A program made the translations under genes and the position numbers. From Bacillus sp. MM2020_1 (GTDB taxonomy: Bacteria; Bacillota; Bacilli; Bacillales; Cytobacillaceae): a stretch of 64,000 nt of DNA. Below are positions 16,146 to 23,813 of this stretch, piece by piece (position 1 is the first letter of the stretch; each line of letters begins with the position of its first letter). The notes below the pieces were generated by a model. The model made no database searches. It was not told where the DNA came from and saw only the letters and a list, made by a program, of their open reading frames with translations. The stretch is taken from assembly GCA_011250595.1 (NCBI GenBank), contig JAANMP010000002.1, positions 124,001 through 188,000 on the forward strand, in the 5' to 3' direction.

Positions 16146-18011
16146 TTATTTCTTTGGTTTTACAAGGAAGTAACCGTTCATTTCTTGGTGTAGCGCTGAA
16201 CAGAAGTTTGTACAATAAAGTGGATAGGTTCCTGCTTTATTCGCAACAAATTCCATTGTGTTGGTTTGACCAGGCTGAACTTCCATGTTTAAGTTGTAGC
16301 TGTTGATGGCAAATCCATGGGTAATATCCTCATCGAAATCAATATTCGTCAGATGAATGGAGACGTGATCTCCTTCATTAACTTCAATCACATCTGGGCG
16401 TTTTGCTTTTGCATCAAAGATGAATTTCGAACGCATCGCGATTCCGTATACATCGACCTTGTTACCATTGCGGACGATTTTCGTATCGCTCTGCTTGTAT
16501 ACTGCTTCCTTGTTCTTTGGATCCTTCGGATAGACATTAATGGTTTTGATCTTATCCGCTTTAATCATTTGTGCATAGTGCGGTTCAGGGTCTACTGGTG
16601 ACGATTGAATCACCTTCATCTTCCCGCTGATATCAATCAATTGCATAGATTCAGGATGGGATGGTCCAACAGATAAGTAGCTGTCTTTAGCAATCTTGTT
16701 TAGAGCAATAAGCCATTTTCCATCTGGTGCAACTGTATCTCCTTCTGCGGCAACAGAGTGTCCCGGAGAATATTGAACAGGTACACGGTCTAAGGTTTCA
16801 CCTGTTTTTGGATTCCATTTCACGACTTCAGAAGAAATGAACATCGTTGTATAGGCCATGCCTTTGTCATCAAATTGAGTGTGAAGCGGTCCTAAAGCAT
16901 TTTCAGGGTTAACTTCTCTTTCCATTACTGATTTATAATTAAGGATTGGAATCCCGTTTCGTTCCCCGGCGAAGTCTTTGTTTTTAACAGCTTCAAAGGC
17001 TTTTTCAAACGAGAAGACAGTCATTGTCGGTGCAAGTTTGCCTGAAGCAATAAATTGCTTACCATCTGGTGTTACGTCGACACCATGTGGTGACTTAGCA
17101 ACCGGAATTAAATAAATGCCACCCTTTTGTTTTTCAGGGTAAATCATTTTTTGACCGCCAACATTTTCGTACTTGCCTTCCTTAACCATCTTTGCAAGCT
17201 CTTTCCAGTTAAACAAAACGATGTAGTCACGGTCTGCTTGTGATGCATTGATTTCCAAGTTTGTTGTAGCTTCTTCAGTATTGTAGGTTGTCATAACAGC
17301 CCAATCAGCTGAACTCTTTTTACCAGCGTCAGAAAGGTCATAGGACCATGGTGGAAGCGCCACTTGATAGGCAATACCTAGCTTTTGATTCTTTTCATTA
17401 AAGGTTACAGCCGACATAACACCGCGGTACTGATCACTAAAGTTGTCGAGTGATTCATATTTTTGGCCCACCGGTACAGCAAACCGAGTCGGTAAGAACA
17501 TGTACTCTGTATTTTCTGTTACGAAGGCCGCACAGTGCGGGCCGGCAGTGTTTGGAACTTTAATGATATCTTTTGTTGTAAATGTTTTAAGGTCGACAAC
17601 AGCTGCACGGCTGTTCCCTACATCTGTAGCAAACATGTATTTTCCGTCATAGTCGCCCTTTGTTTCAGAGAAGGCCGGATGGTGAAGGTCCCCCCATGTA
17701 TAGTCGCCCATCATTTTTTTGGAATGTTCATCGAAACCGTATCCTGTCGCAGAATCTTGAGAGAATACAGGAATCGTTCTAATTTTCCGCATCGACGGAA
17801 CCCCGTAAATAAACATTTGACCAGAGTGACCGCCCGAGGCAAATAGGTAATAATCATCTTTTTGACCGAATGGAACATATACCTTTTCTGCATCACTCTT
17901 AGTGCTGGAGGCAGCTTCGGTATTCGTCTTTGCTGAGAAATCAGCAAAAGAGATGGTTGCTGCAACAAACCCGGCTAAGAGGCCCGATGCGATCGGAATC
18001 CATTTTTTCAT
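16146..18011 (-). CDS. nosZ: Nitrous-oxide reductase NosZ, clade II (Sec-type)
   Basis: 621 aa. Reduces N2O to N2 outside the membrane. The seven CuZ histidines are all visible: 'GDLHHPAFS', 'TAGPHCAAF', 'KSPHGVDVTPDG', 'LGPLHTQFDDKG', 'YSPGHSVAAEG' and 'DPEPHYAQMI'. The CuA site is in the C-terminal cupredoxin domain: His in 'DITHGFAIN' and 'CTNFCSALHQEM' (C-x3-C-x3-H-x2-M). The N-terminus is a simple Lys-Lys plus hydrophobic segment with no twin arginine, the mark of clade II enzymes, and may act as signal peptide or anchor. Electrons probably come from the cytochrome c encoded 18 bp upstream. Confidence 0.97.
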   Translation of the reverse strand: MKKWIPIASGLLAGFVAATISFADFSAKTNTEAASSTKSDAEKVYVPFGQKDDYYLFASGGHSGQMFIYGVPSMRKIRTIPVFSQDSATGYGFDEHSKKMMGDYTWGDLHHPAFSETKGDYDGKYMFATDVGNSRAAVVDLKTFTTKDIIKVPNTAGPHCAAFVTENTEYMFLPTRFAVPVGQKYESLDNFSDQYRGVMSAVTFNEKNQKLGIAYQVALPPWSYDLSDAGKKSSADWAVMTTYNTEEATTNLEINASQADRDYIVLFNWKELAKMVKEGKYENVGGQKMIYPEKQKGGIYLIPVAKSPHGVDVTPDGKQFIASGKLAPTMTVFSFEKAFEAVKNKDFAGERNGIPILNYKSVMEREVNPENALGPLHTQFDDKGMAYTTMFISSEVVKWNPKTGETLDRVPVQYSPGHSVAAEGDTVAPDGKWLIALNKIAKDSYLSVGPSHPESMQLIDISGKMKVIQSSPVDPEPHYAQMIKADKIKTINVYPKDPKNKEAVYKQSDTKIVRNGNKVDVYGIAMRSKFIFDAKAKRPDVIEVNEGDHVSIHLTNIDFDEDITHGFAINSYNLNMEVQPGQTNTMEFVANKAGTYPLYCTNFCSALHQEMNGYFLVKPKK

Positions 18012-18029
18012 CTAATTACACCACCTTTT

Positions 18030-18482
18030 TTATTTTTCAGAAGCTTGTTTAAGTAGGTCTAACACTTGTGTGCGTTCTTCATCAGTTAATGGGTTTTTGC
18101 CGATAACGCCTGACATCACGGCAGAAGTAGGCGCTTTCAGGAATTCCTCGATCGGCTTGCCATGCTTTCCTTCAACGTTAACAAACGCTTGTGAAAGATC
18201 TGGTCCTACGGCTCCCCCCTTAATATTTAAGGCTTCAACACTGTGACAGCCAAGGCAGCCCTTCTTGTTCAGGATGTTGTCCTCACTAGCTGAAACGGTT
18301 GTAGCTTCCTTTGTATCCGTACTTTCTTCTTTGGCAGCAGCTGTTTCTGTCTTTTCTGTTGTTGTTGTTTGTGCTACTTGAGGCTGCTTACCAGAATCCC
18401 CCATGATTACATCAAATACTAAGTAGCCAAGTCCAAAGCCAAGTATTGCACAGACCACAAAACTAATAATGGCTTTATTCAT
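18030..18482 (-). CDS. Membrane-anchored c-type cytochrome of the nos operon
   Basis: 150 aa: an N-terminal membrane segment, a flexible Thr/Glu/Ala-rich linker (about residues 32-67), then a class I cytochrome c domain with heme motif 'CLGCH' and a likely axial Met in 'TSAVMSGVIG'. It is the first gene of the nos operon, next to nosZ, and most likely passes electrons to the CuA site of NosZ. Similar small monoheme cytochromes (NosC type) head or accompany clade II nos clusters. Ribosome site GGGAGGGG precedes the ATG at 18482. Confidence 0.88.
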   Translation of the reverse strand: MNKAIISFVVCAILGFGLGYLVFDVIMGDSGKQPQVAQTTTTEKTETAAAKEESTDTKEATTVSASEDNILNKKGCLGCHSVEALNIKGGAVGPDLSQAFVNVEGKHGKPIEEFLKAPTSAVMSGVIGKNPLTDEERTQVLDLLKQASEK

Positions 18483-18518
18483 CTTTTCCCCTCCCTTTTA
18501 TATATAATGAACACCTTC

Positions 18519-18561
18519 ATCCTAAACGCTGTAAAGGGAGAAAAATGTGATATACTTCACA
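18519..18561 (-). promoter_or_regulatory. Fnr-type class II promoter of the nos operon
   Basis: TGTGATATACTTCACA at 18546-18561 is a perfect TGTGA-N6-TCACA box. On the minus strand a TAGGAT -10 hexamer lies at 18524-18519, placing the start at 18512 and the box centre at -41.5, the classic position for activation by Crp/Fnr proteins. There is no good -35 box, as expected for such promoters. Confidence 0.72.
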
Positions 18562-18630
18562 CCTTTTTGTTAGATTTTGAACGTTATGTGAAACTGATTG
18601 TTGCAATTGGCTTTTTAATAATGAACATTT

Positions 18631-18673
18631 TGTGAATTACGTCACTACATCACTGGATTGATTACTTTACAAT
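18631..18673 (+). promoter_or_regulatory. Fnr-type class II promoter of the regulator gene
   Basis: TGTGAATTACGTCACT at 18631-18646 (one base off a perfect palindrome) and TACAAT at 18668-18673. Predicted start 18680; box centre again -41.5. This suggests the regulator activates its own gene. Confidence 0.7.
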
Positions 18674-18724
18674 AGATGGTAAGTATTCAGCAAAAGGAAA
18701 ATTCCTAATAGGGTGGTGAAAAGG

Positions 18725-19474
18725 TTGAATCAAGTCGATTGTTTAAAAGAACCGAATCTGGAAGTCTATCATGGCGCAAACGCAGTCCAAACAGATTTAC
18801 TGCGGAAAATTGTTATTTTTAAGGATTTATCATCCAAGTCGTTATCTATTATTGAAAAAAGGATTCAAACACTGGATATAAAGAAGGGCGAACGGATTAT
18901 TAACGAGGCTGAGGCGGCTAAAGGGGTTTATTTCATCCATTCAGGAGCGGTCAAGCTGACGAAGCAGGATGAAAATGGCAATGAAATCATCGTTTGTGTG
19001 AAGCAAAAAGGGGATGTGTTCGCAGAGGCCTGTTTGTTTACTAAGAGGACCGAATACTATCCGGCAACAGCGACGATGCTCCAGGACGGAAGGGTCCTCT
19101 TTTTAGATAAGTTGGAATTAGAGCGGGATTTATTCAACTACCCGGAGTTGTCGATGCAAATGATCAGTTATATGAGTGACACCTTACGGGAAATGACTTC
19201 ACAATTACGAGATATTGCCTTGCTTGATGTTTATGCGAAGACCGTGAAAACGTTAGAACGGCTCGGAAATAAATTTAATACGGGACTTAACCGATGGGAT
19301 ATTGAGATTCCTTTGACCATTCAAGAGTTTGCAACCGTCGTCGGAACGACGAGAGAAAGCGTAAGCCGTGTCTTTTCTAAATTAAAAAAGGATGGCATCA
19401 TCGACATGAAGTCGCGGAAGATCATCATTCGCGATTGGTGTACGCTTTGTACCTTGCTGCACAAGGAATATTAA
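18725..19474 (+). CDS. Crp/Fnr-family regulator, divergent from nos
   Basis: About 249 aa. Residues about 30-145 form the cyclic-nucleotide-type beta-barrel ('FIHSGAVKLTKQDENGNEII'), then a long dimer helix and a winged helix with recognition segment 'TTRESVSRVFSKLKKDG'. The E-SVSR pattern is what Crp and Fnr use to read TGTGA half sites, and such boxes flank the gene. Two C-terminal cysteines (C239, C242 in 'DWCTLC') and one near the N-terminus (C6) could hold an iron-sulfur cluster; B. subtilis Fnr uses C-terminal cysteines for this. Start is uncertain: TTG 18725 with GGTGGTG upstream, or GTG 18713/18716. Whether it is Fnr itself or a nitric-oxide-sensing relative is open. Confidence 0.82.
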   Translation: MNQVDCLKEPNLEVYHGANAVQTDLLRKIVIFKDLSSKSLSIIEKRIQTLDIKKGERIINEAEAAKGVYFIHSGAVKLTKQDENGNEIIVCVKQKGDVFAEACLFTKRTEYYPATATMLQDGRVLFLDKLELERDLFNYPELSMQMISYMSDTLREMTSQLRDIALLDVYAKTVKTLERLGNKFNTGLNRWDIEIPLTIQEFATVVGTTRESVSRVFSKLKKDGIIDMKSRKIIIRDWCTLCTLLHKEY

Positions 19475-19496
19475 CATCGAAAAAAAGGACCTTCGC

Positions 19497-19543
19497 TCCG
19501 AAGGGCTTTCTGTAGGCTGTCGAAAACTTTCGATAGCCTTTTA
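19497..19543 (+). terminator. Tandem hairpins ending the regulator transcript
   Basis: CCTTCG-CTC-CGAAGG, then AGGCTGTCGAAA (19514-19525) paired with TTTCGATAGCCT (19528-19539) and a short T run. Confidence 0.7.
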
Positions 19544-19615
19544 ATTCCCCAATTCTATTAACAATTTATCGCATTAATGTGTTGTAATATTATTAGTTTA
19601 GGCTTTGGGACATGT

Positions 19616-19749
19616 CTGTTGATTGGCGTTCCAGGCACTTCGCTTTCCGCGGGCGTGCCGGGGAGCCTCCTCGGCGCTAAAGCGCCTGCGGGGTCTCCCC
19701 AGCCCCGTACTCCCGCAGGAGTCTTCGTGCCCTCCACGCCAATCAACAG
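19616..19749 (-). repeat. Bacillaceae palindromic repeat, copy 1 (inverted)
   Basis: 134 bp bounded by CTGTTGATT and AATCAACAG, very GC-rich against its surroundings. Its reverse complement matches the copy at 20078-20210: both contain ACTCCTGCGGGA, GAGACCCCGCAGGCGC, GCGCCGAGGAGGCTCC and GGAAAGCGA. Repeats of this type are widespread between genes in Bacillus genomes; their function is not established. Short open frames across it are spurious. Confidence 0.85.
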
Positions 19750-19801
19750 AGTGTTTTCAATAAGGACTCTCAACTCAACTAATGAAGACGTACTAAATTT
19801 G

Positions 19802-20052
19802 ATGTTTAAGCCAAAAGAGGCTAGGTAAAGTAAATATGGATTTGTATCTATTGATGAATTAGTTCCTGATGACCATCTCTTCGTTGATTGATAAAAATAT
19901 TGATTTTTTCGTTTCTTCTTGAAAAAATTCGTCCTTATTATAGCGATGATATTGACGTCCTAACGATTCCCTTATTCTATTTAAAACGATGTGTTTATTG
20001 GTTATATATACGACATTCGCTCTGAACGACACAGAAAGATAAATAAGAATGA
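19802..20052 (+). pseudogene. Decayed N-terminal fragment of an IS1182-type transposase
   Basis: Read on the + strand, the sequence starts 'MFKPKEAR', hits a stop, continues 'KYGFVSIDELVPDDHLF', later passes through further stops and frame breaks ('PYYS'-like region), and ends in 'GYIYDIRSER'. These blocks, in this order, are the N-terminus of IS1182-family transposases (typically ...FVSIDELVPxDHLLRxIDKxIDF... and ...GYLYGIRSERQL). At least five stops or frameshifts and the loss of everything downstream, including the catalytic core, make it non-functional. The opposite-strand 65-aa frame is a shadow. It lies between two inverted copies of a palindromic repeat. Confidence 0.8.
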
Positions 20053-20077
20053 ACATTGTCTAGGTTGATTTGCCTCT

Positions 20078-20210
20078 CTGTTGATTGGAACGGAGGGCAC
20101 TCGACTCCTGCGGGATAGAGAGGTCACTGGAGACCCCGCAGGCGCGAAAGCGCCGAGGAGGCTCCAGGACCTCCCCGGGGAAAGCGAGTGCCCGGAGCGG
20201 AAATCAACAG
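20078..20210 (+). repeat. Bacillaceae palindromic repeat, copy 2
   Basis: 133 bp, termini CTGTTGATT and AATCAACAG; the same element as 19616-19749 in opposite orientation. A 47-bp internally deleted relative is at 38207-38253. Confidence 0.85.
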
Positions 20211-20268
20211 GCCCAATTGCAGGGACAATCTATAAATTTGGTATTTAGATTCTGACAACATAAAAAAT

Positions 20269-20327
20269 TGCCGAGAAATACCCTTTCTCGACAATCTTGA
20301 AAAAGCCCTTCGCTAAGAAGGGCTTTT
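20269..20327. terminator. Terminator hairpins after bshB2
   Basis: AAAAGCCCTTC (20301-20311) paired with GAAGGGCTTTT (20317-20327) around GCTAA; a second weaker hairpin TTGCCGAGAAA...TTTCTCGACAA lies at 20269-20293. The main one can act in both directions. Confidence 0.8.
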
Positions 20328-20331
20328 GAGT

Positions 20332-21003
20332 TTACTTATCAAATGTATACGTCCAAAACCGTTCGTTGTTGATCCACTTCATCACTTGCGGATCTTGTTC
20401 TTTCAACTTCTCCTCCATGCCAATAAACATTTGCTCTGTTTGCGACCGGTGAGCTTGGATGGCAGCAAGCTTTATTTCTGTAACGGGGCTAATATCATTG
20501 AGGATGTCCGGTTCCCCAATCTCGTCTACACAATTATTTGAGAAGGCGACACAGTGTAAGGTTGGCCGCACATCCGCAGGCATTTTCTCAACCGCCCGCA
20601 CGACCGCCGCACCGGTGGCATCATGGTCAGGATGGACGGAATAGCCCGGATAAAACGTGATAATAAGCGAAGGGTTAACTTCTTCAATCACTTCTAACAT
20701 CTTGTTGGCGAGCTTCTCTTCATCTTCAAATTCAATCGTTTTATCACGGTATCCCAGCATGCGCAAATCTTGAATGCCCAACACCCGTGCTGCTTCTTTC
20801 AATTCTTCTTTCCTGATTTTCGGCAGGTTCTCGCGATTGGTAAACGGGGGATTCCCCATGTTGCGTCCCATTTCTCCTAGAGTTAAACAGGCATAGGTGA
20901 CCGGGGTGCCGTTTTTCACATGGGTCGCAATCGTCCCAGACACACCAAATGCCTCATCATCAGGGTGAGGAAAAACGACCAAAACGCTTCGTTCTTTTTC
21001 CAT
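20332..21003 (-). CDS. bshB2: Bacillithiol biosynthesis deacetylase BshB2
   Basis: 223 aa, PIG-L/LmbE-type zinc deacetylase. Removes the acetyl group from GlcNAc-malate in bacillithiol synthesis, the main low-molecular-weight thiol of Bacillaceae. Zinc ligands are in 'FPHPDDEAFGVSG' (HxxDE) and His in 'GYSVHPDHDATG'. The extended 'LGEMGRNMGNPPFTNRENLP' stretch distinguishes BshB2 (YojG) from BshB1 in my memory of the family. It follows the yojF-type gene by 28 bp on the same strand, the same pair as B. subtilis yojF-yojG. Confidence 0.9.
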   Translation of the reverse strand: MEKERSVLVVFPHPDDEAFGVSGTIATHVKNGTPVTYACLTLGEMGRNMGNPPFTNRENLPKIRKEELKEAARVLGIQDLRMLGYRDKTIEFEDEEKLANKMLEVIEEVNPSLIITFYPGYSVHPDHDATGAAVVRAVEKMPADVRPTLHCVAFSNNCVDEIGEPDILNDISPVTEIKLAAIQAHRSQTEQMFIGMEEKLKEQDPQVMKWINNERFWTYTFDK

Positions 21004-21031
21004 AAATCATTCTCCTTCCGGCCTTGCCGTA

Positions 21032-21379
21032 TTATTCAAAAGGGGTGCTGGAAATTTCCAAGGCAACCGCTAGTTTTCCGGCATTATCGTGTCCGGCTAA
21101 GAGCAGGTGATTGTCTTCATCAATTTCGTAATGGGTAATTCCTTCTGCATAAATCCAGCCAAGGTTGATCTTCAAACCAACCCGAAACGGGCCATTCCCG
21201 GTTATTTTGCCTAATTCATAACGAACAAGCGCATTGCGGATGAATGCTCCGGCTGAAAAAAATGATTGATCATTATGTGATGCATAGGCACCGTTTGTTG
21301 TTTCAAGGTGGATGTAAACATCCTTATTGGCAAAGCTGTTAATCGCAGCCTGTGCGCCTTTCACATCAATAGGTTCCAA
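21032..21379 (-). CDS. yojF: YojF-family protein (DUF1806)
   Basis: 115 aa, soluble. 'MEPIDVKGAQAAINSFANKD' and 'GPFRVGLKINLGWIYAEGIT' match the YojF family. Conserved linkage with bshB2 implies a role near bacillithiol metabolism, but no activity is known. A good ribosome site, GGAGG in the upstream region (complement of CCTCC at 21388-21392), precedes the ATG. Confidence 0.85.
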   Translation of the reverse strand: MEPIDVKGAQAAINSFANKDVYIHLETTNGAYASHNDQSFFSAGAFIRNALVRYELGKITGNGPFRVGLKINLGWIYAEGITHYEIDEDNHLLLAGHDNAGKLAVALEISSTPFE

Positions 21380-21491
21380 GGTGCAACCTCCTTTCCCTTC
21401 AAAATAGAATGATTAGGTCTAATGTCTATTTTAATTAATAATGTAACTATCATACTAAAATTAGGTAAAAAATGCGAAATGAATGCTCGCT

Positions 21492-21504
21492 GGTGCCTGA
21501 CACC
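21492..21504 (+). repeat. Dispersed 13-mer GGTGCCTGACACC
   Basis: Intergenic copy between yojF and the pdxK terminator. Followed by a short imprecise repeat of AATGAAAATGACA. Confidence 0.85.
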
Positions 21505-21550
21505 ATGAAATTACAGAATGAAAATGACAATATGAAAATGACAGCATGAA

Positions 21551-21586
21551 GAAGAAAGAGCCGATCCAGGGACCGGCTCTTTCTTC
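21551..21586 (-). terminator. Intrinsic terminator of pdxK
   Basis: GAAGAAAGAGCCG (21551-21563) paired with CGGCTCTTTCTTC (21574-21586), extended by inner pairs; lies just after the pdxK stop. Confidence 0.85.
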
Positions 21587-21592
21587 TATAGT

Positions 21593-22435
21593 TTATTCCA
21601 CACAATCCTCGCAATATTCTGTTTTTGAAAGGCCGCTGCGGTAAGCACCGTGCCAGGTTGGACCGACATATTCGTTTAGGCGGAAGCCTTGCGCGATGGC
21701 CGCTGTAATAAATTCTTTGGCAACATCAACCGCATCATAAACGGATTTCCCTTTTGCTAATTCAGCGGTTATTGCTGAGGAGTAGGTACAGCCTGCACCG
21801 TGCGTGTAGGTGGTTTCAAATTTTTCTGACTCGTACAGCATAAAGTCCTTTCCATCATAAAGCAGGTCGACTGCTTTTTCTTCGGATTGAAGCTTGCCGC
21901 CGCCTTTAATCAACACGAATTTTGCCCCTTGCTCGTGGATTTTCTCCGCGGCTTCCTTCATTTCCACAACCGTACGAGGCGTCTTCATGCCTGCCAGCTG
22001 TCCTGCTTCAAACAGATTAGGTGTAACCACTAAAGCACGCGGCAACAGAAACTCACGCATTGCATCGGTTGTTTCCGGATTTAGGACCTCATCTTCCCCT
22101 TTACAAACCATAACCGGGTCAATGACGACACGCTCGAGTTTATTTTCATCAATTTTTCGTGCGGCTAACTCGATGATTTCAACCGTACCAAGCATGCCTG
22201 TTTTCATTGCATCAATACCAACCGAAAGGACGGTTTCAAGTTGTGTTTCAAGGGTATCAACCGCAATCGGAAAAACGCTATGGTGCCAATCGTTTTTCGG
22301 GTCCATCGTAACGATGGATGTCAATGCTGTCATTCCATAGACGCCAAGCTCCTGAAATGTTTTTAAATCTGCTTGAATTCCAGCCCCGCCACTTGTATCA
22401 GAGCCTGCAATCGTCATTACTTTTTTAATCGTCAT
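21593..22435 (-). CDS. pdxK: Pyridoxine/pyridoxal/pyridoxamine kinase PdxK (ThiD-like fold)
   Basis: 280 aa ribokinase-fold enzyme. 'TIAGSDTSGGAGIQADLKTFQELG' covers the substrate-binding N-terminus (written here only in part), 'VVIDPVMVCKGEDEVL' the core, and 'TYTHGAGCTYSSAITAELAKG' the anion hole and catalytic region, where Asp is replaced by Cys at GAGC, as in the B. subtilis PdxK. Overall resemblance to B. subtilis PdxK is high, including 'NEYVGPTWHGA'. It phosphorylates B6 vitamers in the salvage path; overlap with HMP kinase (ThiD) activity is possible. Single-gene unit with a terminator. Confidence 0.88.
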   Translation of the reverse strand: MTIKKVMTIAGSDTSGGAGIQADLKTFQELGVYGMTALTSIVTMDPKNDWHHSVFPIAVDTLETQLETVLSVGIDAMKTGMLGTVEIIELAARKIDENKLERVVIDPVMVCKGEDEVLNPETTDAMREFLLPRALVVTPNLFEAGQLAGMKTPRTVVEMKEAAEKIHEQGAKFVLIKGGGKLQSEEKAVDLLYDGKDFMLYESEKFETTYTHGAGCTYSSAITAELAKGKSVYDAVDVAKEFITAAIAQGFRLNEYVGPTWHGAYRSGLSKTEYCEDCVE

Positions 22436-22869
22436 ATGTATTCCTCCTTCGTATCTAAAAACCTCTTACTTATTATAAAACATTTTTATAAATTTAACAG
22501 AAATCGTAAGAGGACACGACCTGGAAATTGGATTTTGGAAGCAATAATTGACAGAAAAATGACAAATACTTCTTTTCTACTATTAACAAACTTTTATAGT
22601 GATAAATATTACTTTCGAAAAAAATAACCGGCAGTAAGATATTTACAAAAGGAACTGCGTTTAATCGACTTTGGTGATGGAATCGCTTACAAACAAAAAG
22701 TAAATCACATAGTAAACGTGACTAAATAACCAGTTCATAAAATTGTCGAAAGAATGACACAAACATGAAATGAAATGGACAAAGTCCTGACATCTATGTG
22801 CAGAGATTTGTTATCCTTTAAAAAAAAAACTGTCATTCCTTTTTAAAAGGATAATCGCTTATTTAGCAA
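22436..22869. other. Non-coding stretch upstream of fdhD
   Basis: AT-rich, no convincing gene on either strand. A cre-like CcpA box TGGAATCGCTTACA (22678-22691; one mismatch to TGWNANCGNTNWCA) and a hairpin-like TCCTTTaaa...TTTaaAAGGA at about 22815-22853 are the only signals I see. Confidence 0.45.
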
Positions 22870-22913
22870 AGTGACAAATGTCGCTGAGTTCACTAGGTAA
22901 AAATTCTTACAAT
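22870..22913 (+). promoter_or_regulatory. Candidate Fnr-dependent promoter of the fdh operon
   Basis: AGTGACAAATGTCGCT (22870-22885) resembles TGTGA-N6-TCACA with three mismatches but keeps palindromic symmetry (AGTGA/TCGCT). TACAAT at 22908-22913 would be the -10; the start is then 22920 or 22919 and the box centre -42.5 or -41.5. Same architecture as the two nos-region promoters, weaker box. Confidence 0.45.
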
Positions 22914-22951
22914 GATTAAATGTTGAAGTTTCCTAAAGAGGAGGGAAAACA

Positions 22952-23728
22952 ATGCACAGTAAAGGTTGTCCCGATGAATATCCTATTTCCTTACTTATTA
23001 ACGGCTACGAAATTGCCGTTTTTCAACTGACAAAGTACAACTTAGACGATTGGACCTATGGATATTTGTTTTCTGAAGGATTTATTCAATCCTCAAATGA
23101 TATTGAGTCAATTGTGATCAATGAAGAACTAAGCACAATCAACGTTTCGCTCCGCTCAGAATTTGACGAGGAGCAATTTTTTTCGAAAAAGAAGCATTAC
23201 ACCGCAGGCTGTGGCCGTGGCGTAACTTTCTTTTCGATGACAGATGTGAAGGAGTTTGAAAGAGTAACATCTGAAAAAAACTATCAATTAAGTTATCTAT
23301 TAAAAAAGAGAAGCGAATTCGCCCAGAATTCAGAACTTTATCTTGAAACCGGCGGTATGCATGGTGCCTGTATTGTTGATGAGGACGGCATGATGACGAT
23401 CCGTGAAGATATTGGCAGACACAATGCCGTAGATAAAATAATTGGTTACGCTATCAAAAATCACCTGCAGCCCGATCGGTTAATTTTACTAACAACCGGC
23501 AGGGTTTCATATGAAATGCTCTCTAAAGCAGCAAAATTTGGCTTTCCTGTGATAGGTTCACGTACAGCGGCTACCAAGCAGGCAGTACAGCTGGCGAAAT
23601 ACTTAAACATTGAAGTGATTGGCTATTTAAGAGGGAAAATGGCAACGATTTATACTTCAGCTGGCAGAGTCAAAAACGATGTAACCGGGGAGTCCAATTT
23701 CCAGAGAATCATTGAAGGGGGGAATTAG
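22952..23728 (+). CDS. fdhD: Formate dehydrogenase sulfurtransferase FdhD
   Basis: 258 aa. FdhD passes sulfur from cysteine desulfurase to the molybdenum of FDH, without which the enzyme is inactive. Seen: 'DDWTYGYLFSEGFIQS' near the N-terminus, 'ETGGMHGACIVDEDG', 'REDIGRHNAVDKIIGYAI' and 'TTGRVSYEMLSKAA', all FdhD landmarks. The catalytic loop is 'TAGCGRGVTFF', with one cysteine where E. coli FdhD has a CxxC pair. It is the first gene of the fdh operon, 85 bp before the alpha subunit, with AGAGGAGGG upstream. Confidence 0.93.
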   Translation: MHSKGCPDEYPISLLINGYEIAVFQLTKYNLDDWTYGYLFSEGFIQSSNDIESIVINEELSTINVSLRSEFDEEQFFSKKKHYTAGCGRGVTFFSMTDVKEFERVTSEKNYQLSYLLKKRSEFAQNSELYLETGGMHGACIVDEDGMMTIREDIGRHNAVDKIIGYAIKNHLQPDRLILLTTGRVSYEMLSKAAKFGFPVIGSRTAATKQAVQLAKYLNIEVIGYLRGKMATIYTSAGRVKNDVTGESNFQRIIEGGN

Positions 23729-23813
23729 CAACACCGTTCAATGGCCGGTAAGAAAGATGCAAAAGAGAGAAATATAGGGATATTCTAAAATAGTTTATGG
23801 GAAGGAGAATGAG

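Noticed and set aside
19558-19828. Small ORFs on both strands near 19.6 kb
   Set aside because: They lie in the GC-rich palindromic repeat; no ribosome site and no conserved domain.
19859-20056. 65-aa minus-strand ORF
   Set aside because: It is the antisense of the decayed transposase, which is recognisable on the + strand.
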